Counted from the first letter of the stretch, positions 11,635 to 22,725 are shown. The stretch: DNA of 64,000 nucleotides from Dermanyssus gallinae (GCA_003439945.1 QVRM01001287.1:97270-161269), one strand, 5' to 3'. The notes: generated by a model not told the origin, from the sequence alone. A program made the numbers and translations.

Positions 11635-14607
11635 ATGACCGCCATGGAGAGCGTGTCTTCCGAGCAGGCATGCGTTGTCGACGCAGCTGGCCGGGGCCTG
11701 GCTGATTCGGGCGCTCGCGACAGTCCAGCAGAGACCGGCGTCAAAACCAGCTCGGCAAACGAAGCGAACAACGCGACAACTTCAACAACAACAACGACGT
11801 CATCGTCTGAGGCGTCGGCGGCAGTATCCGCAGATGGCGCCTCGGAATCGCAAGCAGCCGAGCCGAACGCTGCTGCCGGCGACAATGAAAACGGCGACGC
11901 AGACAACAACAGCAACAACAACATCAACAACAACAATGAAAGTGTACTTTGCGAATCGTGCTACCATACAGCCATCGAGTTGGAACCGGACGACGTGGCG
12001 TCATGCGAGGTGTGCAAGCTGCGCACATCACTCGCCGATTGCCGGCAACAGATCTCCGACCGAAACGCACGTATTGCCGAACTCGAATCGCAGCTCGAGC
12101 AGCAGAGTTCGCAGGCGGCCGCGGCGGCAGCGAATACGGCGGTCGCTGATGCTGCAGCAGCAGCAGCAGCAACGGGAGATTCGAAGCCAGCAGCAGCAGC
12201 AGCGGGAGATTCGAAGCCGGCGGCAGGGCAACAAGAGTTACCACCATCCTCCTCGGCGTCGTCACAGGCATCGGACAAGCCGAAAGACAAGAATGCTGCT
12301 AGTTCGACGGGAGCGGGAACGGGAGCCACGAAGACAACAACGACGACGACGACGACGACAACAACAGCAGCAGCGGCGGAGGCGGCCGCTGCTGCCGATA
12401 TTCGGCCTCACGTCATAACCGTGTCCGATGGCAGGCTTGGCCGGCTGCCCATGCAGTTCCGGCGAGTTTGGCGAGCGTTCTGGCGCACGCGGTCGTCGGT
12501 TAGTATCGAGGGCATGGCGAAACGCCTGTTCGTTACGCTCGACTGCCACCTGATTCCCGGACGAAAGTTTCACGTGCTCTGGCTCGGCGGACTTGATGAT
12601 GCGCCGAAGAAGAAGACGCGCGGCGTCGGCGACAAAGCCGACAAAGGCGACCAGGTGGCGGCCAGTGGCGGCGCCACCGCCGATGCCGAAGCCGGCGGCG
12701 ACGACGACGCCGCACACAAAGAAGACAAAGCACAATCGGAGACCTCATACCTCGACCGGTTGAAGTCGCTGCTCAAGAAGATCCGTGACCACGAGCGATG
12801 TCTGTCGATCACGTGGGCCACCCTGCCCGAGACGGCGTTCAACGCGGCCGCCCGAGACATCAACGAGAGCATGACGGCGTGGGCCGGCGACAATCCGTGG
12901 CTGCGCATCCTCGACCTTCGCTACATCTCGCGGCGCGAGGGCACCATGGAGGTGAGCAAGTCGACGTGGACGGCCAAAGGCCTCGAGCTGGTCGGCGAGT
13001 CGCTGAAGAAGTTCCTCTGTGAGAAGCTCGAACTGAGCGTCGCCGAGCTGCTGATCGACGACAACCCGCCCAAGTCGAAGCAGGCCGCCCGCAAGCTGAA
13101 GGCGAGGTCGGCGGGCGGCCAGACGAAGCTGCCCGACGAGGACGAGCTTCGCCGGCTGCAGGAGATCGCCAAACAGGCCCTGCTGAAGGCCGGCGAGGCG
13201 GTGCCGGGCATGGCGTCGGCCGGCGGCCGAAAGCGCGCCGGCCCCTCGGCGTACGCGGGTGCGCGACCTCCGGCGTTCTCTTCCGACGCGTCGCCACGGC
13301 ACGCCAATGGCTCGATGCCAAAGGCGGCGAATTTCTCGGTGGCGCGCCTAAACGGCGCGCGAGACTTTGCCGCTCTTCGGGGGGGCGGGGCGCGATCACG
13401 ACCTCCGCGTCTGCCGGCGACGGCCGCCCCTCCGGCGAGGTTCGGTGGTGGTCGGGCACAGCCATCTCCCGCCGCACGTATGGCGCCACAACCGTCACCT
13501 CAACAGTATCAACGAGCAGCAGTAGGCCCAGCGGCGGCGGGTGGGCGTCTCTCGTCGTCGGCGGCCCCTACGGTTCTACGCAACCGCGTCGAGCCGGCAG
13601 GCGCTCTCCTGCCAGCTGCCGGTCCGGCAATGGCATACCGGACGCGAGGAGGTGGCCCCAGTGCAGACCTCTATGATGCGTATGCTGACAGCTCTCTTTC
13701 AGGCTCCGCGAAACGGTTCTGTGCTTCGGACAACGCACTCCGCGATCGTCGGTCCTACACCGGGCTGGATGACTATGCGGATACTGCCGGCGGCCGCTTT
13801 GCAGATTCTGGCCGTGGCTTTGCGGATTCTGGCCGTGGCTTTGCGGATTCTGGCCGTGGCTTTGCAGATTCTGGCCGGGGCTTTGCGGATTCTGGTCGGG
13901 GCTTTGCAGATTCTGGCCGGGGCTTTGCAGATTCTGGCCGGGGCTTTGCGGATTCTGGTCGGGGCTTTGCGGATTCTGGTCGGGGCTTTGCGGATTCTGG
14001 TCGGAGCTTTGCGGATTCTGGTCGGAGCTTTGCGGATTCTGGTCGAAGCTTTGCGGATTCTGGTCGAAGCTTTGCGGATTCTGGTCGAGGCTTTGCCGAT
14101 TCTGGTCGTGGCTTTGCGGATTCCGCTGGGGGTCGCTTTGCGGATTCCGCTGGGGGTCGCTTTGCGGATTCCGCTGGCGGTCGCTTTGCCGATTCCGCTG
14201 GCGGCCGTTTTGACAGCCCTTCGGCAGCGAGAATCGGCGGGTTTGGCGGAGGGATTGGGTCGACTTCGTACAATCGACGGGACAGTCCGAATGATCGCCG
14301 AATGCCGCCGTCAGCAGTAGCAGCAGCACTGCCGTCCATGATGACGTCGCGATCGTCGTCATATTCAGGAGGTGGTCTAAATTCGAACATGGCGGCAGAT
14401 TCACTTGCACCGGCCCGACGTGCCGCACCTTCTGCCAACGGTAGAGGACTGGGTGTCGGCGAGTTTGGCAAGCAGCCACGCTTCGGCGCTTCGGCACCAG
14501 CAATGTATCCGGGACAACCACACCGCGCACAACCACAGCAGCAGCAGCAGCAACAAATACCACCGTCGTATAGGGCAGCTCGTGGGCGGCAATTTGACAG
14601 GCACTGA
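11635..14607 (+). CDS. Large Ala/Gly/Arg-rich protein with CxxC pair, coiled coil, SGNH-like pseudo-hydrolase domain and heptad repeats
   Basis: A single 990-codon exon. Order of regions: Ser/Thr/Asn-rich N-terminus (1-102); CESC (106-109) and CEVC (124-127), zinc-ribbon-like; a short coiled coil (about 134-155); Ala/Gln/Thr low complexity; an SGNH-hydrolase-like domain (about 255-475); an Arg/Gly/Pro-rich region; 16 heptads 'RGFADSG' and then octads 'GGRFADSA' (about 722-861); a Gln-rich tail ending 'RGRQFDRH'. SGNH signs: 'HVITVSDGRLGRLP' where families have GDS, 'FHVLWLGGLDD' at the GxND strand, 'LSITWATLPE', 'INESMTAW', 'LRILDLRYI' and 'STWTAKGLELV' at the usual DxxHxxxxG. The nucleophile Ser, and the Asp and His, are not in place, so I infer a non-catalytic fold. 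OSK of Oskar and LINE ORF1 esterase domains are precedents for such SGNH uses. The second ATG (11644, CCGCCATGG) has the better context. Function unknown. Confidence 0.8.
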   Translation: MTAMESVSSEQACVVDAAGRGLADSGARDSPAETGVKTSSANEANNATTSTTTTTSSSEASAAVSADGASESQAAEPNAAAGDNENGDADNNSNNNINNNNESVLCESCYHTAIELEPDDVASCEVCKLRTSLADCRQQISDRNARIAELESQLEQQSSQAAAAAANTAVADAAAAAAATGDSKPAAAAAGDSKPAAGQQELPPSSSASSQASDKPKDKNAASSTGAGTGATKTTTTTTTTTTTAAAAEAAAAADIRPHVITVSDGRLGRLPMQFRRVWRAFWRTRSSVSIEGMAKRLFVTLDCHLIPGRKFHVLWLGGLDDAPKKKTRGVGDKADKGDQVAASGGATADAEAGGDDDAAHKEDKAQSETSYLDRLKSLLKKIRDHERCLSITWATLPETAFNAAARDINESMTAWAGDNPWLRILDLRYISRREGTMEVSKSTWTAKGLELVGESLKKFLCEKLELSVAELLIDDNPPKSKQAARKLKARSAGGQTKLPDEDELRRLQEIAKQALLKAGEAVPGMASAGGRKRAGPSAYAGARPPAFSSDASPRHANGSMPKAANFSVARLNGARDFAALRGGGARSRPPRLPATAAPPARFGGGRAQPSPAARMAPQPSPQQYQRAAVGPAAAGGRLSSSAAPTVLRNRVEPAGALLPAAGPAMAYRTRGGGPSADLYDAYADSSLSGSAKRFCASDNALRDRRSYTGLDDYADTAGGRFADSGRGFADSGRGFADSGRGFADSGRGFADSGRGFADSGRGFADSGRGFADSGRGFADSGRGFADSGRSFADSGRSFADSGRSFADSGRSFADSGRGFADSGRGFADSAGGRFADSAGGRFADSAGGRFADSAGGRFDSPSAARIGGFGGGIGSTSYNRRDSPNDRRMPPSAVAAALPSMMTSRSSSYSGGGLNSNMAADSLAPARRAAPSANGRGLGVGEFGKQPRFGASAPAMYPGQPHRAQPQQQQQQQIPPSYRAARGRQFDRH
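13795..14215 (+). repeat. 21-bp/24-bp coding tandem array (FADSGRG heptads, then FADSAGGR octads)
   Basis: Sixteen 21-bp units are followed by three to four 24-bp units, all in frame. Variants come in contiguous blocks: the Arg codon runs CGT, then CGG, then CGA, then CGT, and Gly changes to Ser in four adjacent units. Such blocks point to recent expansion by slippage or unequal exchange. Both strands are open through the array, so the long antisense frames are by-products. Confidence 0.95.
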
Positions 14608-15199
14608 CCCCTGAGTCCACAAACCCCGAGCCCCCGAAACCCCCTTCTTGTGTCGTCCTCACGGATATGCACAGATGCACCCAAACAGACATAGAGAGAG
14701 AGAGAGAGAGCGAGCGTAGAGAGACACTCACTTATAAAATTGTATATCATTCATTAGGTTAAGCTAGAAGCGAACGTAGAACAACGACGACGGCACGTGT
14801 ATGATCTACCAGTCGACAGGGGAAAAGCGGGTATCTATCTATCTATCTATCCATATCTAAATCGCGCGCCCGCGACTTCCGTACTCGGGAGCTGGTGGTG
14901 ACCATGACGATTCGTCATCTTCGCCCAAGTTGCGAGCAGCTGGTGGTTGGTTTCTTTTTGATCTTGTACTTTTCCTTCTCTTTATCTTCTTTGCGTTGTC
15001 GGCCAGTCCTCCTTCAACAGTGCCGCCCTCTGTATGTCTTTCTGCCTGCCTGCGTTCGGTCTCTGCACAATCTGTGTAGTAGCGGCGTCGTCATATCGTC
15101 ATACGTCGCACAACAGCTGCAGCAGACTGCCGCGTTCAGCTCGAATATAGGCAAATACCGACGACTTTCTTTGTAAACAAAACGGCAGCAGTAGCAGCT
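14608..15199 (+). other. 3' flank of the SGNH-like gene
   Basis: Probable 3' UTR with (GA)n at 14693-14712 and (TATC)n near 14836. No polyadenylation signal with good context and no gene recognised. Confidence 0.4.
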
Positions 15200-15201
15200 T
15201 A

Positions 15202-15332
<131 letters not shown>

Positions 15333-16057
15333 ACATATAGATGTGTGCACATGTACACGCACGCCCACACATTCACACATAAATATAATAACATACATTT
15401 AGCAGCGATTTGCAACAAAGGTAATGCGTTGAAAGAGCCAACTTGAAACAGGGGGAGGGGGGGGGGGGCTAACTATTTAGTAACAGTGTCTCCGGGAAAA
15501 GCGTGGCAGATTCGACGACGACGACGACCAAGCACCATGGTGTACGCATTAGTGTATTCGTACGCCCATACATACATACATACAAACAAACATACTTTCT
15601 TTATTTTGACATCCTACCTGAAGTGGCGGCAGTCGAAGTAGACGATGACAAATGCAGTCACAATGTGTCAGCAAGATGCGGTTACGCGCACGGCATGGCC
15701 GCTCATTTTGCACGACACGAAGTTTCCTAATGGCGCATCATCGACTCGACGATCTTCATCTGCGGTCTCAGTGTCGATTGAGCGAGGTCTCAACCTAGCG
15801 AAGGCTAGCGCACCCCCCGAGTATGGCCATAGTGTGTAGTCATCGGGGGGTCTCTTTCTGTCCCCTTGTGTGTGGGTAACATGACAGCAAAATGTATCAG
15901 CCGCAGTGGGGATGATGTCCAATAAACGAATTATGAACAACTCAATGACACCGCCGTCCTGTTTTTACGTTAACGATTGATCGATTTGAATTGAAAGTGT
16001 TTGACTTTTTTTCTTGTAATATTATCAGTAGTTGCAGCAGTAATAGTAGTGGTAATA
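15333..16057. other. Intergenic DNA, nothing recognised
   Basis: A poly-G run near 15455-15468, (GAC)n and a (CATA)n tract at 15570-15590. A 90-codon minus-strand frame (15668-15940) has no recognisable domain. Confidence 0.5.
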
Positions 16058-16290
16058 ATGTCGAGCCTGGTGCATTTGCGTGCGCCTTGCGACTGAGAAA
16101 CAACGATATTGCACATAGGGCTGATCGATCCCCGTCGACGGTTGCACATTTGTATTAAGTGGGGTCCCCCTTATAAAGCAACGCGAGAGCGGTTCCTTGG
16201 ACGACGTGAAATGTTGGCTGAGAGCCAGCCCAAAAAGTAGTGGTAATAATAATAATAATAATAATAATATGACATATAATATAATAGAAT
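16058..16290 (+). repeat. SINE-like repeat family A, copy 1, with (TAA)n tail
   Basis: The stretch from GTCGAGCCTGG to GGCTGAGAGCCAGCCC matches, in reverse orientation, 18948-19110 and 36318-36470. In this copy it runs straight into GTAGTGG(TAA)n, which fixes the likely 3' end. The GGTCGAGCCCC of the related copies resembles a pol III B box. Length and tail suggest a SINE, but an A box was not convincingly located. Confidence 0.6.
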
Positions 16291-16488
16291 AATATAATAA
16301 TAATATGACAACCAGAATACACACCACTAGCATGCATTGCAAGGAAATATTTGTTTCGTATTTAGTACAACGCTGGGCAATCGAAGGAGAGAGAGAGAGA
16401 GAATGAGAGAGCTAGTGTTGTGTTCTATTTGGACGAGTGTAACATGCATTCGTCTAGATTGCGCTATCGGCGAACTACCGATTGATTT

Positions 16489-16645
16489 ATTATTTGCTTG
16501 ACATGTGTACCTACATACACGTAGCACCAGTTTTTTATTTATTTATATTAGGCGCTCTTAGAGAGGCAGCATATGCAGACAGGTTGCAATCCTCCCCGAG
16601 AGTCTCCTCAATCTCAGTTCTTTGGCAGCACATACAACCTATATG
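16489..16645 (+). repeat. Repeat family B, copy 1
   Basis: CTTGACATGTGTACCTACAT and the following about 130 bp (T-rich run, then GGCGCTCTTAGAG...GCAGCATATG) match 63726-63850 in order. The rest of the unit is unidentified. Confidence 0.6.
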
Positions 16646-17820
16646 AAATACTCATGTAATGTTCACTAGCAATGTACCCCACTGTAGGTTTTTTAATCCA
16701 CGCTATGCACTGCAGTTTACAAACAAAAAATTCAGTCGTCACTGCAGTTTACAAATCAATTCATATTCGGATATTGTTTCTAGTCGACTGTCGTTGTTCT
16801 TCCCGAGTACTACATGCAAGATTACTGTCGCACTGAGTTGCTAACCTGCGTCTTCACCTTCACCTGGACGCTGATCGAATAGTTTTCGTTGAAATTTTCA
16901 AACAATGTTTGTGATTGATGCTGCCTTTAGCCTTATGAGGATTTGCATTACTTCTGCATGACTTCTTGAGATAAATAAATGCATATACACCATAGTTTAT
17001 CATTTGAATAATCTAAGTACTTAACAGAGTGCGACGTCGGTTGTTACCACCTATGGCGAAATATTTGACTGCTTTTATGGTGGTCTCTATTGGTTGATTG
17101 GCTGGGTGCTCCAGTCAGAGCTGTAAGCTTCAAACTATGTCGATTGACTTGACTACTGTTACGGATAATGTATCTCACGCATAAGAGCAAGCCATTCTTC
17201 GTTCGACTGGAACAGAGAGTTGTTCGACAAAAATGCCAAGTCCGAAAAAAATACAGGAGCTCGACAGCAACGTCCAGGCCGTTACACTTCGGAACAACAC
17301 AATTCCGAAGCTCGCTGTTAATCGTGTGGAAATATGGAATGGTAGTAGTTTTTCGAACTGTGGTGTGACGTACAGATCAAGCGCCGACAATAGTTTAGCT
17401 AGGATGGCTTAACGAGTGGGCTTGCAAACTCATTCATCTCAGCCCGTAATTTCCCGTTGAACTTAGCTCGACAATTAATTAAGGCATGTTTTTTTCGAGA
17501 GGATCGCACTCAGAACGAAAGTACGACTAGTCTATTTAATGTTTCATTGAGGAACGTGACGGTCGCCTCACCCATTGGTCCTAACGTTTCAATCGTAGAT
17601 TGGCTGAATTATGTATTGCGGCGACAGCTTCCTGTACTTCGACGATTTGCGACTTTCAGTAAGATGTGCGCTCGCGCCAGCTTCCCGTGCGCAATGTAAA
17701 AGCTGGCAAGTTTACATGAGACCGTTGCGTCCCATACCAGCAGACGGCCCCGCTCCCATGGTGTTAGGGCTTTTAAATCTGGGCGTAGGAGGCTGTTGAC
17801 GCACATGCCGAGGGGCGCCT
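16646..17820. other. Intergenic DNA, nothing recognised
   Basis: Short frames only, all under 85 codons and without recognisable domains. No RNA gene seen. Confidence 0.5.
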
Positions 17821-19560
17821 TCACTGAGGAAATATGAGCGCTCTGCAGAGCACGGTGCACGACATCGTTGATGGCGAAATCTCTTGTATGACGACCGTCA
17901 CTGAACCTGAACTGATGGACAGCCCGTGTTCCACTGTAGCGATAACCTTGGATCCGCAGAGGTTACAGATGTGCTCTGCGCAAACAGCCTCCCCAAGCCG
18001 CAGACCCAAGGCGATGCCGAGTGTGCTATTGTCCAGCATCGTCCTCAGTTGCGGCGGCGAAGGGAGGACTTGTAGCCACTTTCCGCTCATTGGATCAAAA
18101 CAAACCTTCAGGCGAGCTCCTCCTTTCAAATCTAGGGTTTCTGCTAGAAGTGCGTCTTGCCTCTTTTTTACCACCAAGTGGTTCAGCGCTCCCCGAGTTC
18201 TTTGCTCTTGGGGCTCTTCCCAGCAAACTCGAAACTCTTCCAGGGTCTCATCGGAGGCCCTGGCCAGCTGAACTGGGACATATTTAACTTCAATCGAAAC
18301 ATTTAAATTCTTAAATGTTGTTAAGTGTCCTAAGTAATATCTAGCACTGCGGATCCTCAAGGCCCCCGCGCTCACGGGAAGCTATGCCTGGGCCCAGGAT
18401 GCGGATCCCAAGTGAACGTTGAGTAGCCGTTGTGGTCCCGTGCGCAGAATACCGTCGAAATTGTTGAAAAGGTCGGTCATTTAAAAAGAATGTGATCAAC
18501 GCAAAAGGCACGTCAGGCGAGAAGTGGAGTGACTTTTTCGCAAAGGGTATAACGCCGGGTGGGCATCTACAGTTTCAAGTCTGCTGCACCATCCCCTGAC
18601 TTCAACAAGTTTTCTGCGCAGTACACCATCCAGCGCCGCGTTGGTAAGGGGAGCTGCCAAAAGCTCGATATTGTCCTCGGCTGCTCGAATCGAATATCGA
18701 ACAGTAATGCCCCTAAAACTCGAAATAGACTGGTCGCGGTGCTTCTCCAACAGTTGAAAGAGCTCGCATTTGTTTCCGTTGAATGTTAAGCCGGAGCACG
18801 CTTGAAATTCCTGCACCGTCTTGCACTGTCTGCTTGGATCGTTGCCAGGTTCCTGCCAACGTTGCGTCATCAGGATACCACGGTCGAAACTCCGATCGAA
18901 GCTTTGTTTGTAGTTCAGCAATAGCGATACAGAAGAGAGCTAATACTTTCTGGGCTGGCTCTCAGCCAAGATTTAACGTCCGTGGAACTGCTTTTCGCAT
19001 TGCTTCACAGACGGACCCCCATAAATACAAATGTGCAACGGTGGGGCTCCACCCCGCGCATGTATGTGTCTCCTCCGGTTGCGAGCCGCAGACGAATGCT
19101 CCACGTCACCGGGCTCGACACAGAAGCGAGCTGGCTCACACGGGTCGCTTTGTTGTATCCGACACTATGACTTGAGCGTCTTCCCTTGCCACAGAAGGTA
19201 AGCGGGCAGTCTATATATCTGGTATACTGGCTGGGTAAATATCGGTAGGTATCGATCTTCTTACAGCATTGAGTAAGTGTTCTCGGCGAAGCATGTTAAA
19301 AGCGTTCTGAAAGTTGAGCTTGATAAGAGCTTTTCTACCCATTTGTTGGATTTGATAAAAGCGGCGGCCGCATGCGCAGCCGCTTCGGCTACTCCTTTTG
19401 TCCCGCACCCTAGTTGCATAGGAGCCACTAGCTCGAAAATAGTCATAGTTATTTTCATTAAGACCTTACTGGCCAGTCGACACAGGGTGAGCCGCACGGC
19501 GATTGGTCGAATACCCCCGTCCTTTTTTCGTAGAGCGATTCAAAGGTGGAGATCGTGTTG
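17821..19560 (-). mobile_element. Decayed LINE family C (minus strand) with a repeat-A insertion
   Basis: Read on the minus strand from 19497: 'QLGCGTKGVAEAAAHAAAAF' and 'KLNFQNAFNMLRREHLL' (RT palm block), then, after an interruption, 'FQACSGLTFNGNKCELFQL' (18921-18496), then 'SGKWLQVLPSPPQLRTMLDN' and 'LGIALGLRLGEAVCAEHICN' (18375-17821), the C-terminal region usual for this LINE type. Frames change repeatedly. The part that should hold YADD is replaced by family A at 18948-19110. Clearly inactive. Confidence 0.75.
18948..19110 (-). repeat. SINE-like repeat family A, copy 2
   Basis: GGGCTGGCTCTCAGCCAAGA, the GGACCCCCATAAATACAAAT core and a downstream GGTTGCGAGCC match copies at 16058 and 36318. 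Strand is set by the (TAA)n tail of copy 1. It interrupts LINE family C in the same orientation. Confidence 0.65.
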
Positions 19561-20298
19561 CGCCGTAAAAAGCGGATAGCGTGATCCTCCAAAAAGTTTG
19601 TTGGTCATTTACTAACAAAAGTAAGTTTGATAGCCACTATAGGGATACACTAGAGAACAAACCGCAAATGTTGTCAACACATACCACGTCCGTCCTTTTC
19701 AAGAATAAACTAAAACCAATAGCAGCATTCAGTATATCACATAGTAGTATATTAATATTATAAAAGGCAGATCTACAGTTACTATTCAGAGTCAGATTTT
19801 TTCATGAAACGGGTTTGTCCGGTTAGCCAATTATTGTAGGAAAAAATAGTTCATATCTTAGAGAAGAAATTAAAGGAAAACGGCGTTTGTAGCCCACGAG
19901 TTAGGCAAAACGTGTTATGCAGCACGGAAGAATTCCGTGATTCTCAAAAGTGTTGTAGTTGCACGAGGTGCTCTGGCCAGTGCGACGATACTAAGCCACA
20001 GCATGTCCAGCAGTTCAGTCAATAGCTGAACAATAGCAAGATGGGAGTGATGTGAAGGAAGCACTAGTTGTGTCTGATGTATATGTTTTACAAATATAAC
20101 ATGTTCATAATAACCCTGGTGTTAATAAACCATAATAATGAAGAAACATATACAAAATAATTTATGGATTTATTATTAAATCCATCCAGATATAGAACCA
20201 TCAATCTCTTTATGACAAACGCGAGTGTGTCAGAAGGCGTACAATTAGACATATAAATCCCCGGTCCTAACAGACAAAAGTGAACAAGGAAAGCCTTT
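19561..20298. other. Intergenic DNA, nothing recognised
   Basis: AT-rich, no open frame above 60 codons, no repeat recognised. Confidence 0.5.
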
Positions 20299-20322
20299 AA
20301 TAAACTTACTATGACGGAAAAG
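20299..20322 (+). repeat. Target-site duplication, left copy
   Basis: AATAAAC plus CTATGACGGAAAAG, with a 4-base difference from the right copy. Confidence 0.7.
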
Positions 20323-22224
20323 CGTAGAAAGGCGTATATAAGACCCTGCTATGATCATAAAAGGGAACACGCAAGGCGGGAGGAACAACGGCTGCTCGAA
20401 AGGGCAGAACGAGAGCCTTCAGCTTACATCGTGCGACCTCGTAGGGCGGTGAACCCGCTTAGCGACGGGCAGGTAGAGGGCCACCTAACTAATCTTTTAT
20501 TCAATCGTGACGTTGCGGCCGTATCTCCAATCGTACAGAATCCGCTTACACTGGAGCAGCACAACATGAATCTGCCTTTCGAGGTGGAGGAGGTGTGTCA
20601 GGTCCAACGGTCACTCCCGAAGAGAAAGAGCTCAGGGCCCGATCAGGTCTGCTATGAGCATTGGATCCAGTCACTTCCTCTCTTGGCAGAAACTCGAAAT
20701 TATAAAGAGGGGGCGGATGCCTAAAGTCTGGCATGTCGCCAGACTTTTTCTTCTGTTCAAGGGTAGGCATGGTGATGACAAGCAGGATCCAAATCTCTAT
20801 CGTGGAGTGGCGTCAGAACGCACATTGAAGAAGATTTTCTGTAAGTTGGTTATTTGACGGATTGAGCGGGTGGCTGAAGAGGCACTTCCACCGGAGCAAT
20901 TCGGTTTTAGGAGAGGCCGAGGCACCCGTGATGCAATCCATGTTCTCCAGTCAGAAATCGAGCGAGCTGTGGCACAACCCAAAGGTCATCTGTATGCTGT
21001 CTTTATTGACTGCGTCAAGGCCTTTGACAAAGCCCCTCGCCAACTGCTGGTTGAAGCATTCCAACGAGCAGGAGTGGGTGGCTCTCTCCTGAGTGTAATA
21101 GCAAGTTTCTTTGAGGAGGACACCTTGTTGGTAGACGGTGAGCAGGGTGTATTAGAGATTAAGCAAAATGTGGGAACTCCGCAAGGAGACTTGCTAAGCT
21201 GCGTCTCGTTTACACTTCTCCTTGCTGACCTCGTCGGTTACGTCCGACAGGAGTACCAAAAAGCCGTAGTGGTAATGTATGCAGATGATATCGTGGTCGC
21301 TCATCGCGATTTAGGTGCCATCAAGCGCATTACCTCTATGATAGAGGCGTTCCTTGTCTCGAAGGGACTTGAGATAAACATCAGGAAGACCAAAGCCATG
21401 AAATTCAGGCGTGGAGGTCGATTGGCTGCCAGAGACGTTATACGTTGCTGCGGCCAACCATTGGAGTTTGTTAACTCTTTCCAGTATCTTGGCCTTCGGG
21501 TTCATTATACGGGAACGACGTTCACAGCGCATGTAAACGAAACAGTACGGAAGGCACTTGTCTCTCTTTACGGGGAAGTAGGCAATGTCCGAAGACTGTC
21601 CGTTCTCTCAGCAGTGAGGCTCTTCATGCTTAAGATTGTTCCGGGGCTGATGTACGGTCTTGACAGGGTGTGGAAACACCTCACGCTAGCGAATTTTAAC
21701 CAGCTCGAAAGGTGTTTTTCATTATATATGAAGCGAGTGCTCTGCTTGCCTATCCGAGCGAGGAGCCGCTTTGTGTATCTCATGTCAGGCTGTCCACCGG
21801 CTGCTGAAACAATCCGACTAAGGCTGAAGATGCCGCGTACAGTACCTTACGAATGTTTTATTTCGGAGTGGGAAGCTAAAGTCGAACAGGCCAGACGGGA
21901 GGTCGGTGGTTTGGACGTTTTCAATGCCTTGCACCTTTGGTCTGGTCCTGCATGTGACAATCGCCACGTATACACCAGGTACATAGTGCATGGTTATCAC
22001 TACCTGGTATGTTCAAACGCAACCTTTCACGAGGAGTACGAGTTGTGCACCTGCCGGTTCTGCCTGCAGAGGTGTGCCAAGTACCATGCAGTGGAATGCA
22101 CAGCGCTGGACCGAAAATCGCTGCACTACTTCTCTCGTCGGAAGCGTGGAGAAGATAGAGCTTCATGAGGAAACATTTTTGAAATGTATATTATACTCAA
22201 TTTGAGTGAAATAAACATAATATG
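20323..22224 (+). mobile_element. LINE family B, 5'-truncated copy with target-site duplications
   Basis: The frame starts at the left junction and covers RT block 0 ('EEVCQVQRSLPKRKSSGPDQ'), one frameshift near 20670, 'WHVARLFLLFKG', an in-frame TGA at 20858, then a 432-codon open frame with 'FIDCVKAFDKAP', 'GTPQGDLLS' and 'VMYADDIVV' (Tyr codon 21278). The C-terminus has a Cys/His cluster 'CTCRFCLQRCAKYHAVEC'. The 3' end has CTCAATTTGAGTGAAATAAA. A near-identical flank (AATAAAC...TATGACGGAAAAG) occurs at 20299-20322 and 22225-22244, the expected mark of target-primed insertion. One frameshift and one stop make it inactive. The clade is not assigned. Confidence 0.85.
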
Positions 22225-22244
22225 AATAAACTATGACGGAAAAG
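22225..22244 (+). repeat. Target-site duplication, right copy
   Basis: AATAAACTATGACGGAAAAG immediately after the LINE 3' end. Confidence 0.7.
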
Positions 22245-22249
22245 GCCCC

Positions 22250-22386
<137 letters not shown>

Positions 22387-22668
22387 TTTGTTTAAATATT
22401 TTTTTTTATATATCAGCAAACAGAGGATTAGTCTGGGGGTATCAAAGAACAAGTGGTAGGGTAATTCGTAAGCTTTTGAAAACGTCTAATACACACACTA
22501 AAGGGGCCAACGTTGTGCAAAATTGTAAAAATAAATATGCTTCCAAATAAAGCGCTAGCAGTTTTCCTTACCAGATTGACGGATTTAGGCAGATTTTTGC
22601 GCCTATTTTATAATTATATAATATAAAATAATAAAAAATATAATATCTAGCCCGGGTGCTAATTAAAA

Positions 22669-22725
<57 letters not shown>

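Noticed and set aside
12028..13498. Minus-strand and other-frame ORFs of 60-212 codons opposite the SGNH-like gene
   Set aside because: Shadows of a GC-rich coding region; no recognisable domain.
13795..14215. CRISPR-like regular repeats
   Set aside because: Units are contiguous without spacers and in frame in a eukaryotic coding exon.
13568..14750. Long minus-strand open frames (387 and 325 codons) opposite the heptad array
   Set aside because: They exist only because the 21-bp unit has no stop in several frames. Outside the array they show no domain, and the plus frame has the domains and codon choice.
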